From Acidimicrobiales bacterium (GTDB taxonomy: Bacteria > Actinomycetota > Acidimicrobiia > Acidimicrobiales > Poriferisodalaceae), in NCBI GenBank assembly GCA_030749275.1, contig JASMKJ010000567.1, forward strand, positions 1-6,901: 6,901 nt of DNA, written 5' to 3'. Of the stretch, positions 1-5,803 are shown piece by piece. Below the pieces are notes generated by a model, which did no database searches, had not been told where the DNA came from, and saw nothing but the letters and a program-made list of their open reading frames with translations. Position numbers and translations under genes: made by a program. Each line of letters opens with the position of its first letter. The first letter of the stretch is position 1.

Positions 1-1279
1 GGTATTCAGAAAGTGATTCGCCTCGAGAGCGAAACAGGGTCAGCCACTCAGCTTCGGTTAATAATTCAGTGGCGGCCGATCCGAGAAGGGCCTTGGAGCC
101 AAACAGATCTCTGAGCAACTGCGCTGGCGTTAGAACGGGCCACATGCGTTCGAGAGCTTCCGAGATCTTGGGATCACGACGCAGGCGATATTGAACATTT
201 TCTGGATCGGGTTCGGAGTGATGTGATCGCGCCAACGTGGCAAAAAACTCGTTTTCTACGTAGTTGCGCGCCGCATTATGTCGCCTGTAACGACGTCTGG
301 CCTCTCGAATGATCTGTCGGCTTTCAGAAACGGTGATGCGCAATCGAACAAGACCGAAACCAACCGTAAGATCTTCTCTGAGTGGCCGCTCTCGATCCTT
401 AATCGCGTTAGCGACCAAAGAAACCATTTGTTCCTGTCCTTTTACCGCCGCCGATTCTGGACGATCGGGAAGTGTCACCCGAACATCACCGAAAAGATCC
501 CCTAGCAAATCAGCTAGCACGGTCAAATAAACGCCCGCTTCACCGAGGCTTGGAAGCACTTGTTCGATATACCGCAAAAAGAGTCGATTTGGGCCAACGA
601 CGAGAACACCCTGACCTTCAAGTGGAAAGCGGTAGGTATATAACAGATAGGCCGCTCGGTGGAGAGCCACAACGGTTTTGCCAGTTCCCGGTCCACCCTG
701 GACGATAAGCATCCCTTTGAGCGAATCACGAATAATCTCGTCTTGCTCACCTTGGATGGTGGCGACGATGTCCCGTAGCTGGCCATCACGGTTCTGGTCA
801 AGTGCTGCAAGTAATGCGCCATGCCCTTGGAATCCGTCGTCAAGTTGGTCAAGATCGAATAGTTCGTCCTCAATGTCCAGCAGTTCCCGTCCACGACTAA
901 CAAAGTGACGACGACGAATTAGCCCCATGGGATCGCGTCCAGTCGCTCTGTAAAAGGGTTCGGCTACGGGAGCTCGCCAATCCACGACGACTGGTTCCTG
1001 CCGTTCATCTGCGACTGCCAGCCTCCCAATATGGAAGCGATCCTCGCTGTCTAAATCGATTCGGCCGAATATCAACGATGCTGAACCTAACTGAAGCTGG
1101 CCCAATCGATTTTGAACACTTCCTTCAATCACATCTCGTTCGTAGCGAGCCTGCGTTGTTCCCCCCCTGCCAACTTCGACCATTCCACGCAGTTTGCGCG
1201 CGCGGTCTCGTGCTCGGTCGAGCAGAAGGTGTGCCCGGTCAATGTGTGCTTGTTCAGCTGCGATTTCGGGATGTGTCAC
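1..1279 (-). CDS. helD: HelD/HelR-type UvrD-like helicase, RNA polymerase recycling factor (partial, N-terminal 426 residues)
   Basis: Superfamily 1 ATPase of the HelD/HelR group. Characterised members bind RNA polymerase and remove it from nucleic acid or from rifampicin; in actinobacteria some contribute to rifamycin tolerance. The visible part begins with a charged helical stretch (residues 1-35), which in the family forms the coiled coil entering the polymerase secondary channel. Next come the family signature DWRAPVAEPFYRAT (100-113), a Q-motif-like IQGEQDEII (175-183) and Walker A GGPGTGKT (195-202, Lys201). Later, RMWPVLTPAQLLRDLFGS closely resembles actinobacterial HelD. Helicase motifs III-VI and the C-terminus are off the left edge; family members are about 700 residues. 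The GTG start at 1279 follows an in-frame TAA six codons upstream and leads directly into the expected N-terminus; only a weak GGTGA precedes it. It is transcribed divergently from hemE. The family call is firm; the role in rifamycin tolerance is inference. Confidence 0.93.
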   Translation of the reverse strand, partial: MTHPEIAAEQAHIDRAHLLLDRARDRARKLRGMVEVGRGGTTQARYERDVIEGSVQNRLGQLQLGSASLIFGRIDLDSEDRFHIGRLAVADERQEPVVVDWRAPVAEPFYRATGRDPMGLIRRRHFVSRGRELLDIEDELFDLDQLDDGFQGHGALLAALDQNRDGQLRDIVATIQGEQDEIIRDSLKGMLIVQGGPGTGKTVVALHRAAYLLYTYRFPLEGQGVLVVGPNRLFLRYIEQVLPSLGEAGVYLTVLADLLGDLFGDVRVTLPDRPESAAVKGQEQMVSLVANAIKDRERPLREDLTVGFGLVRLRITVSESRQIIREARRRYRRHNAARNYVENEFFATLARSHHSEPDPENVQYRLRRDPKISEALERMWPVLTPAQLLRDLFGSKALLGSAATELLTEAEWLTLFRSRGESLSEY

Positions 1280-1295
1280 TCGTAAATCACCGGTT

Positions 1296-1324
1296 TAGAG
1301 AACAGACCAGCATACCGTTCTCGA
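1296..1324. repeat. Inverted repeat surrounding the putative helD -10 box
   Basis: GAGAAC (1298-1303) is matched by GTTCTC (1317-1322), a perfect 6-bp dyad with a 13-bp centre. It extends to 8-bp arms with one mismatch (1296-1303 and 1317-1324). The centre contains the putative TATGCT -10 hexamer of helD, so a bound dimeric regulator would block that promoter. It resembles the LexA half site GAAC/GTTC, but the 13-bp spacing does not match the 4-bp spacing of actinobacterial SOS boxes. It may be a chance dyad. Confidence 0.35.
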
Positions 1325-1338
1325 CAGACTTATTTCAG
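1309..1338 (-). promoter_or_regulatory. Putative promoter for helD
   Basis: On the minus strand CTGAAA (1338-1333, 4/6 to the -35 consensus) lies 18 bases before TATGCT (1314-1309, 4/6 to the -10 consensus). A start site near 1302 would give a leader of about 23 bases before the GTG at 1279. It is judged by eye only, with no transcript evidence. Confidence 0.3.
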
Positions 1339-1376
1339 ATCGACACTGGTTTCCAGCCGGTAGCGTCAAAGTTGAA

Positions 1377-2453
1377 ATGCCGCTTCCAACAGACCACCCA
1401 AGCCATTCACTAAGCGAAACTCCCTACTTGCAAGCGTGCAGGCGCCAGGAAGTACGGCATGTCCCCGTGTGGTTCCAACGTCAAGCTGGCCGCTCCTTGC
1501 CCGAATATCGGGAAATTCGTGGGCAGGGCAGCATTCTCGATGCGATCCAAGACGCGTCCCTTGCGGCTGAAATCACCTTGCAGCCCGTGCGCCGCTATGG
1601 GGTCGATGCCGCAATATTATTTTCTGACATAGTTGTCCCCGTCAACGCTGTGGGATTTGAGATCGATGTCGTTCCAGGTGTAGGACCAACCGTCAATGAG
1701 CCCTTCAGAACGAAAACCGACCTCCAACGTTTGCGGAGTCTCGAACCACCGGTCGACACCCCCTACGTTCTGGAGACGATCAACATATTGACCCACCATC
1801 TTGAGGTGCCACTCATAGGGTTCGCTGGCGCGCCATTTACGGTGGCGAGTTACCTCATCGAAGGCCAACCATCTCGCACCCACCAAAGAACTAAGTCGCT
1901 CATGCACTCAGAGCCAAGTATTTGGCATAAGTTGATGTCGCGCCTAACAGACATAGCTATCGCGAGCATGCGTTCACAAGTTCTGGCGGGCGCAAGCGCT
2001 GTTCAGTTGTTCGATTCATGGGCCGGTGCCTTGTCGGCAAAGGACTACACGAATTTTGTTTTTCCTCATAGTCAAAGAGTGTTTGATGAACTCGCGGACC
2101 TTGGAGTTCCGCGTGCGCATTTCGGGGTCGGCACGGCCGAAATCTTGTCGTTGATGAGCGAAGCGGGTGCGGACGTGGTGGGTGCCGACTGGAGGGTGCC
2201 TCTCGATGAAGTACGCCGAAGAGTGGGACCCGACACGGCTATTCAGGGGAATCTCGACCCCACTCTGTGTTTAGCTGAATGGTCTGTTGTAGAGAAAGAG
2301 GCCCGCGAGGTACTCAAGGCGGCGGGCGGCCAACCGGGTCATATCTTCAATCTGGGTCACGGAGTGTTACCAGAGACTGACCCAGCAATCTTGGAGCAGT
2401 TGGTTGAGCTAATTCACAATGAAGGCCTGCAAGCGGATTCACCGGCACCATGA
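1377..2453 (+). CDS. hemE: Uroporphyrinogen decarboxylase HemE
   Basis: Cytosolic enzyme that removes the four acetate carboxyls of uroporphyrinogen III to give coproporphyrinogen III. At 358 residues it has the normal family length. The N-terminal signature VWFQRQAGRSLPEYR (31-45) carries the substrate-binding arginines Arg35 and Arg39. FSDIVVP supplies the catalytic Asp84, and GAPFTVASYLIEG the conserved Tyr159. LFDSWAG holds Ser214, GNLDP lies near 291-295, and NLGHGV near the C-terminus gives the conserved His338. All key residues are present, so it should be active. The ATG at 1377 puts the usual 20 or so residues before the first conserved block; no convincing Shine-Dalgarno precedes it. 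Its TGA overlaps the hemY ATG (ATGA), indicating translational coupling. It is the first gene of the hemE-hemY-lnt run and is divergent from helD. Confidence 0.97.
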   Translation: MPLPTDHPSHSLSETPYLQACRRQEVRHVPVWFQRQAGRSLPEYREIRGQGSILDAIQDASLAAEITLQPVRRYGVDAAILFSDIVVPVNAVGFEIDVVPGVGPTVNEPFRTKTDLQRLRSLEPPVDTPYVLETINILTHHLEVPLIGFAGAPFTVASYLIEGQPSRTHQRTKSLMHSEPSIWHKLMSRLTDIAIASMRSQVLAGASAVQLFDSWAGALSAKDYTNFVFPHSQRVFDELADLGVPRAHFGVGTAEILSLMSEAGADVVGADWRVPLDEVRRRVGPDTAIQGNLDPTLCLAEWSVVEKEAREVLKAAGGQPGHIFNLGHGVLPETDPAILEQLVELIHNEGLQADSPAP

Positions 2454-3829
2454 GCAAACGAGTAATCGTCATCGGAGGTGGGATTGCGGGGCTGACAGCT
2501 TTCCGTGAGATCCGGCGACAGTCACCAGATATCGAGGCAATCCTTTTGGAAAGATCGCCACGTTTAGGGGGCAAGATCCTGACCTCCGACTTCTTGGGCC
2601 GACCAGTCGATGAGGGAGCAGATGCTTTCATCACTCGAGTTCCTTGGGGGGTGGAGTTGAGCAAGGAACTCGGCTTGGAGACGGCCCTTACCAGCCCGGC
2701 TACCTCAAACGCATTCGTCTTGGTTGGCGGTGAGTTGAGGAAACTTCCTGAGGGCCTAGTCCTGGGAGTCCCAACAAAACTTCTTCCCCTTCTGAAAAGT
2801 CGAATAGTGAGTCCGCTTGCAGCGTTAAGGGCCGGATTTGATCGTTTCTTACCGGACGACTGGCCAGGTGACGACGAATCGGTTGGTGGACTCATTCGGA
2901 GGAGGATGGGGGATCAGATAGCGGATCGGTTAGTTGATCCTCTTATTGGGAGTATTAACGCTGGCGACACAGATCATCTTGATGCTGCTTTGGCAGCACC
3001 GCAATTGGAAACAGCTGCTCGTCGCAACCGCAGCTTGATCATGGGTCTCCGAGAACAGGCTAAGAAGTCTTCTCACTCACCGGGCCCCGTGTTCTTGGGA
3101 TTCGAAAACGGCATGGCGCAGTTAACGGAAACTCTCACAAGCAGCGTTTCAGGTTCAGATATTCGAACAGGTGTCTCGGTAACCGCTGTTGAAGTAAATG
3201 GAAACAACTTGCGTGTCATCACCGATGGGCAATCATTCGAAAGTGATGTTGTCATAATCGCTGCCCCCGCTCACCAAGCAGCTCACTTGGTATCTAGCTG
3301 CCAAACCGCAGCGAACCGTTTGTCTTCAATAGAACATGCATCGGTTGCGCTCGTCACAATGGGCTTCAAGCGTGAAGATGTAGGGAATTCTCTCGATGGG
3401 TCCGGTGTGCTCGTACCCCGAAGCGAGGGGTTACTAACTACAGCTGTGAGTTGGGGTAGTTCGAAGTGGCCGCATTGGGCGGACGACGGACACGCCATCT
3501 TTCGAGTTTCAGCTGGGAGAGCCGGCGATACAAGGGCCTTGGCTCTTGATGACACCGACCTAGTTGAAGCACTACTGACAGAAATTGCTCACATATTGGA
3601 CATTGAAGGAAACCTGATCGAGTGGCGCGTGTCACGGTGGATCGACGCATTTCCTCAATACGCACCGGGTCACGACCGTTTAGTGGCAGCAATTGAACGT
3701 GATCTTCGGTCGCACATGCCCGGAGTTTTCTTAACCGGCGCTGGCTATAAGGGCCTCGGAATACCGGCATGCATTCATCAGGGTGGGCAGGCGGCTAGAA
3801 CAGCTCTCGATTATCTCAGGACTTCATGA
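2450..3829 (+). CDS. hemY: FAD-dependent coproporphyrinogen III / protoporphyrinogen IX oxidase (HemY/CgoX)
   Basis: Oxygen-dependent flavoenzyme of the HemY/PPOX family. In Gram-positive bacteria and actinobacteria such enzymes (CgoX) mainly oxidise coproporphyrinogen III to coproporphyrin III; that assignment is from lineage, not from a residue seen here. The N-terminal dinucleotide fold is clear: VIVIGGGIAGL (5-15, GxGxxG) with the ribose-binding acidic Glu34 in LLERSPRLGGK. The family block GRPVDEGADAF is at 50-60, and the C-terminal FAD motif VFLTGAGYKGLGIPACI at 426-442. Its 459 residues are normal for the family and no membrane segment is needed. The start ATG overlaps the hemE stop by four bases with no Shine-Dalgarno of its own, so translation probably depends on ribosomes finishing hemE. 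Its own TGA overlaps the lnt ATG in the same way. hemQ/chdC, often next in actinobacteria, is absent here. Confidence 0.95.
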   Translation: MSKRVIVIGGGIAGLTAFREIRRQSPDIEAILLERSPRLGGKILTSDFLGRPVDEGADAFITRVPWGVELSKELGLETALTSPATSNAFVLVGGELRKLPEGLVLGVPTKLLPLLKSRIVSPLAALRAGFDRFLPDDWPGDDESVGGLIRRRMGDQIADRLVDPLIGSINAGDTDHLDAALAAPQLETAARRNRSLIMGLREQAKKSSHSPGPVFLGFENGMAQLTETLTSSVSGSDIRTGVSVTAVEVNGNNLRVITDGQSFESDVVIIAAPAHQAAHLVSSCQTAANRLSSIEHASVALVTMGFKREDVGNSLDGSGVLVPRSEGLLTTAVSWGSSKWPHWADDGHAIFRVSAGRAGDTRALALDDTDLVEALLTEIAHILDIEGNLIEWRVSRWIDAFPQYAPGHDRLVAAIERDLRSHMPGVFLTGAGYKGLGIPACIHQGGQAARTALDYLRTS

Positions 3830-5262
3830 GTCGATTAGCGCCAATCGGGCGATTCGTCTTGGGAGCTGCGATCTCCCTATCACTACCTCCATATGGGCTC
3901 TGGGCATTGACCCCTATCTGTTTGGGTCTCCATTTGAAGTTCTCGAGAGACACGAGCCGTCGTCGACAGCTACTAAACAGCTTCTATCTTTGGATGGGCT
4001 ACTACACCGTGGCCTTATTTTGGATGACCGATCTTACTTTTGCCGGGTGGGTAGTGGCGACGCCGGTTCAAGCCCTCATCATGGCGACACCGATGGCGTT
4101 TGTCCCCAGTGTCGGCCCCGGACGTTGCATCGCGTTTCCTTCAGCCTTGCTTGTCGGAGAAGCCATCCGATGGGTAGTTCCTTTCGGAGGAGTTCCCATG
4201 TCGAGCTTGGCGATGGGGCCAATCGACAGTTATCTCGTCGACGTCGTTCGGGTTGGGGGGCCATTACTCCTTATCGGCTCGATCGGCATTTTGGCTCTCG
4301 CGGTGGAAGGGGCCTTATCGACCCAGCTTCGGACAGTTCTGGGTGCAGTGACCACGGTCATAGGCTTGATCGCCGTCTCTCAGGTCGCGCCAGTGGGACA
4401 GACCGAAGCCGTGATTCAAGCAAGTGTCGTTCAAGCTGGTGGAGAATTGGGAACAAGAGCGGCGACGAGCAGCCAAACAGCGGTTTTCAATCGACATTTG
4501 GAAGCAGTCGCTACCCAGGAAGTCGAAACCGACTTGATGGTTTGGTCTGAGAGCAGTGTGACTGCAACCGCCCCTCTGGAACGCAGCCCAGAACTTTCGA
4601 CCATTGTTCAGTTGGCACAAAATCTCGACGCAGTGATAGTTGCTAACTTCTCAGAAGTCGACGGAGAGTACTTCCGAAATGCGTCGATATCGGTCGATCC
4701 CGATACTGGTATCGCCGATCGCTACGACAAAGTTCATTTAGTTCCGTTCGGTGAGTACATCCCTCTGCGTAACTTCGTAGAGAGGTTCGCCGATTTATCG
4801 CTTATCTCAAGGGAAGCGTTGCCTGGTAGTGGGCCGGGGGTGCTCCATTCAAGTCTGGGGCCCATTGGAAACGTGATTTCTTTTGAGGTCTATTTTCCTG
4901 AACGAGTACGAAGCGGAAATCAGTCAGGGGCACGAATTATCACCAACCCAACACTTGCGTCTTCATACGAGAACTCACTGGTTCCGGAACAATCTTTGGC
5001 CAGCGCTCGTCTCAGAGCTATCGAATCTGATCGATGGGTCTTGCAGGCATCCACGACTGGCTATTCCGCGATAGTGGCACCCGATGGCAGGGTTGTAGAG
5101 CGGAGCAATCTACGAGAACAAGCAGTGCTTACATCTGCGGTTGAACTTCGAACCGGTCAAACTTGGGCCACCAGATTCGGCAAACTGCCAGTTTCTGTTA
5201 TCGCTCTAATCCTGTTGCTGGTGAGCGCACTGCTGAGTTCTAAACGTCGACAGCTAGGGTGA
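3826..5262 (+). CDS. lnt: Apolipoprotein N-acyltransferase Lnt, with Ser in place of the catalytic Cys
   Basis: Membrane enzyme that moves an acyl chain from a phospholipid to the N-terminal cysteine of a lipoprotein. The first 190 or so residues are hydrophobic with several membrane segments (roughly 9-36, 52-70, 73-98, 101-120, 143-160, 168-189). A nitrilase-fold extracytoplasmic domain follows, then a final helix (455-471) and a basic tail. In the nitrilase domain Glu242 (VWSES) and Lys302 (YDKVHLVPFGEY) match the catalytic Glu and Lys, and Glu310 the conserved loop glutamate. The nucleophile motif, normally ICYE, reads VISFE, giving Ser352 (codon 4879-4881) instead of Cys and Phe353 instead of Tyr; Glu354 is kept. 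Spacing (60 and 50 residues) matches E. coli Lnt (68 and 52). Its 478 residues are slightly short. It starts in a 4-bp overlap with hemY, with AGGA upstream. The family is sure; activity is uncertain. Confidence 0.92.
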   Translation: MSRLAPIGRFVLGAAISLSLPPYGLWALTPICLGLHLKFSRDTSRRRQLLNSFYLWMGYYTVALFWMTDLTFAGWVVATPVQALIMATPMAFVPSVGPGRCIAFPSALLVGEAIRWVVPFGGVPMSSLAMGPIDSYLVDVVRVGGPLLLIGSIGILALAVEGALSTQLRTVLGAVTTVIGLIAVSQVAPVGQTEAVIQASVVQAGGELGTRAATSSQTAVFNRHLEAVATQEVETDLMVWSESSVTATAPLERSPELSTIVQLAQNLDAVIVANFSEVDGEYFRNASISVDPDTGIADRYDKVHLVPFGEYIPLRNFVERFADLSLISREALPGSGPGVLHSSLGPIGNVISFEVYFPERVRSGNQSGARIITNPTLASSYENSLVPEQSLASARLRAIESDRWVLQASTTGYSAIVAPDGRVVERSNLREQAVLTSAVELRTGQTWATRFGKLPVSVIALILLLVSALLSSKRRQLG

Positions 5263-5761
5263 CTGGCCCGTCATTGTGGATTTCCACTTCCATATGACAT
5301 CGGAAACGACCAGTCGCCACATTCGCTCCCATATCCTCGAGCGATTTACACAGTTCGGCGATGAGAGGTTCGGCTACCTCCGGTGAGGCAGCTTCCACGA
5401 ACGAAGGCCGTCGTCCTTTTGTTGTATCCCCGTACAGAGTGAATTGACTGACAACCAACACTTCGCCGTTGATGTCACCGAGAGACTTGTTCATTTTTTT
5501 TTCTTCGTCCTCGAAAATTCTTAGGTTCCATATCTTCGTTGCCATCTTTATTGCTTTGTCATCGTCATCGTCGTGGGTGACCCCAACGAAGACACAAAGA
5601 CCAGTCCCAATGGCTCCAACAATCTGCCGGTCGACTGAGACCGAAGCTCTGCTCACTCTTTGAATCAACGCCCGCACAGGTACCCACTTTCGATGCTCCA
5701 GTCCTCCAACGTAACTGTTAACTAGCCACCAGTGACTCATGGAGTTACCGGCCGGTAGCAT
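5240..5761 (-). CDS. dtd: D-aminoacyl-tRNA deacylase Dtd (possible 28-residue N-terminal extension)
   Basis: Cytosolic homodimeric proofreading enzyme that hydrolyses D-aminoacyl-tRNA (and Gly-tRNA-Ala) to recycle tRNA. Two active-site signatures are intact: SQFTLYGDTTKGRRPSF and the cross-subunit Gly-cisPro motif NDGPVT near the C-terminus. The start is ambiguous. The family normally begins M-R/K-A-x-x-QRV, which corresponds to a GTG at 5677. That start gives exactly 145 residues, the usual length, and puts the SQFT threonine at residue 80 as in E. coli, but it lacks a good Shine-Dalgarno. The ATG at 5761 is in frame, 28 codons earlier, and has a near-perfect GGAGGAG six bases before it; that start is used here. 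The extension shows no recognised domain. The gene carries an Asp5-Lys stretch and a 9-A run. Its 3' end overlaps lnt by 23 bp in convergent orientation, and it is divergent from the glycosyltransferase. The family is firm, the start is not. Confidence 0.93.
   Translation of the reverse strand: MLPAGNSMSHWWLVNSYVGGLEHRKWVPVRALIQRVSRASVSVDRQIVGAIGTGLCVFVGVTHDDDDDKAIKMATKIWNLRIFEDEEKKMNKSLGDINGEVLVVSQFTLYGDTTKGRRPSFVEAASPEVAEPLIAELCKSLEDMGANVATGRFRCHMEVEIHNDGPVTLAVDV
5732..5761 (+). promoter_or_regulatory. Putative promoter for the glycosyltransferase gene
   Basis: GTGACT (5732-5737, 4/6 to -35) and TAGCAT (5756-5761, 4/6 to -10) are separated by 18 bases. A start near 5768 would leave a leader of about 36 bases before the ATG at 5804. 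The hexamers are weak and judged by eye, so this is tentative. Confidence 0.22.
5746..5757. repeat. Perfect 12-bp palindrome TACCGGCCGGTA
   Basis: A perfect self-complementary 12-mer lies between dtd and the glycosyltransferase gene. It sits in the spacer of the putative plus-strand promoter, touching its -10 box. On the minus strand it overlaps codons 2-5 of the long dtd form. It looks like a dimeric regulator site, but GC-rich palindromes also arise by chance. It could alternatively be a small hairpin near the dtd start. Confidence 0.4.
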
Positions 5762-5767
5762 TGATAT

Positions 5768-5774
5768 CTCCTCC
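5768..5774 (-). promoter_or_regulatory. Strong Shine-Dalgarno deciding the long dtd start
   Basis: On the minus strand GGAGGAG is followed by six bases and then the ATG at 5761. This is a near-ideal complement to the 16S rRNA tail at ideal spacing, and it is the strongest ribosome binding site in the window. It favours the 173-residue form of Dtd over the conventional GTG start at 5677. Confidence 0.6.
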
Positions 5775-5803
5775 CCTGTCCCAGCGAGTCGCGAAAGGAT
5801 TTA

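Noticed and set aside
523..903. 126-codon minus-strand open frame within helD
   Set aside because: It is in a different frame on the same strand as the clear HelD Walker A region and does not resemble any protein; a frame shadow.
1161..1167. Seven-base homopolymer in helD as a phase-variation switch
   Set aside because: The frame is intact on both sides, HelD is not a typical phase-variable gene, and a run of seven is short. It is noted only as a possible sequencing-error site.
1298..1322. LexA/SOS box in the helD-hemE spacer
   Set aside because: The GAAC and GTTC halves are present but 13 bases apart, not the 4 of actinobacterial SOS boxes.
1078..1413. 111-codon plus-strand open frame spanning the helD N-terminus and into hemE
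   Set aside because: It runs antisense through the HelD N-terminal region and ends out of frame within hemE; it has no motif. The divergent spacer is better explained as regulatory.
2347..2895. 182-codon minus-strand open frame antisense to hemE/hemY
   Set aside because: It is opposite conserved HemE and HemY motifs, is rich in Pro, Ser and Arg, and shows no family resemblance.
3783..4550. 255-codon plus-strand open frame overlapping the end of hemY and start of lnt
   Set aside because: It lies in another frame of the well-supported lnt membrane domain, is rich in Arg, Ser and Gly with no recognisable motif, and has no ribosome site. It is a shadow.
5558..5575. Asp5-Lys stretch in Dtd as a protease site or metal site
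   Set aside because: The corresponding loop of Dtd proteins is commonly acidic, and this is most simply a short trinucleotide repeat in a variable loop.
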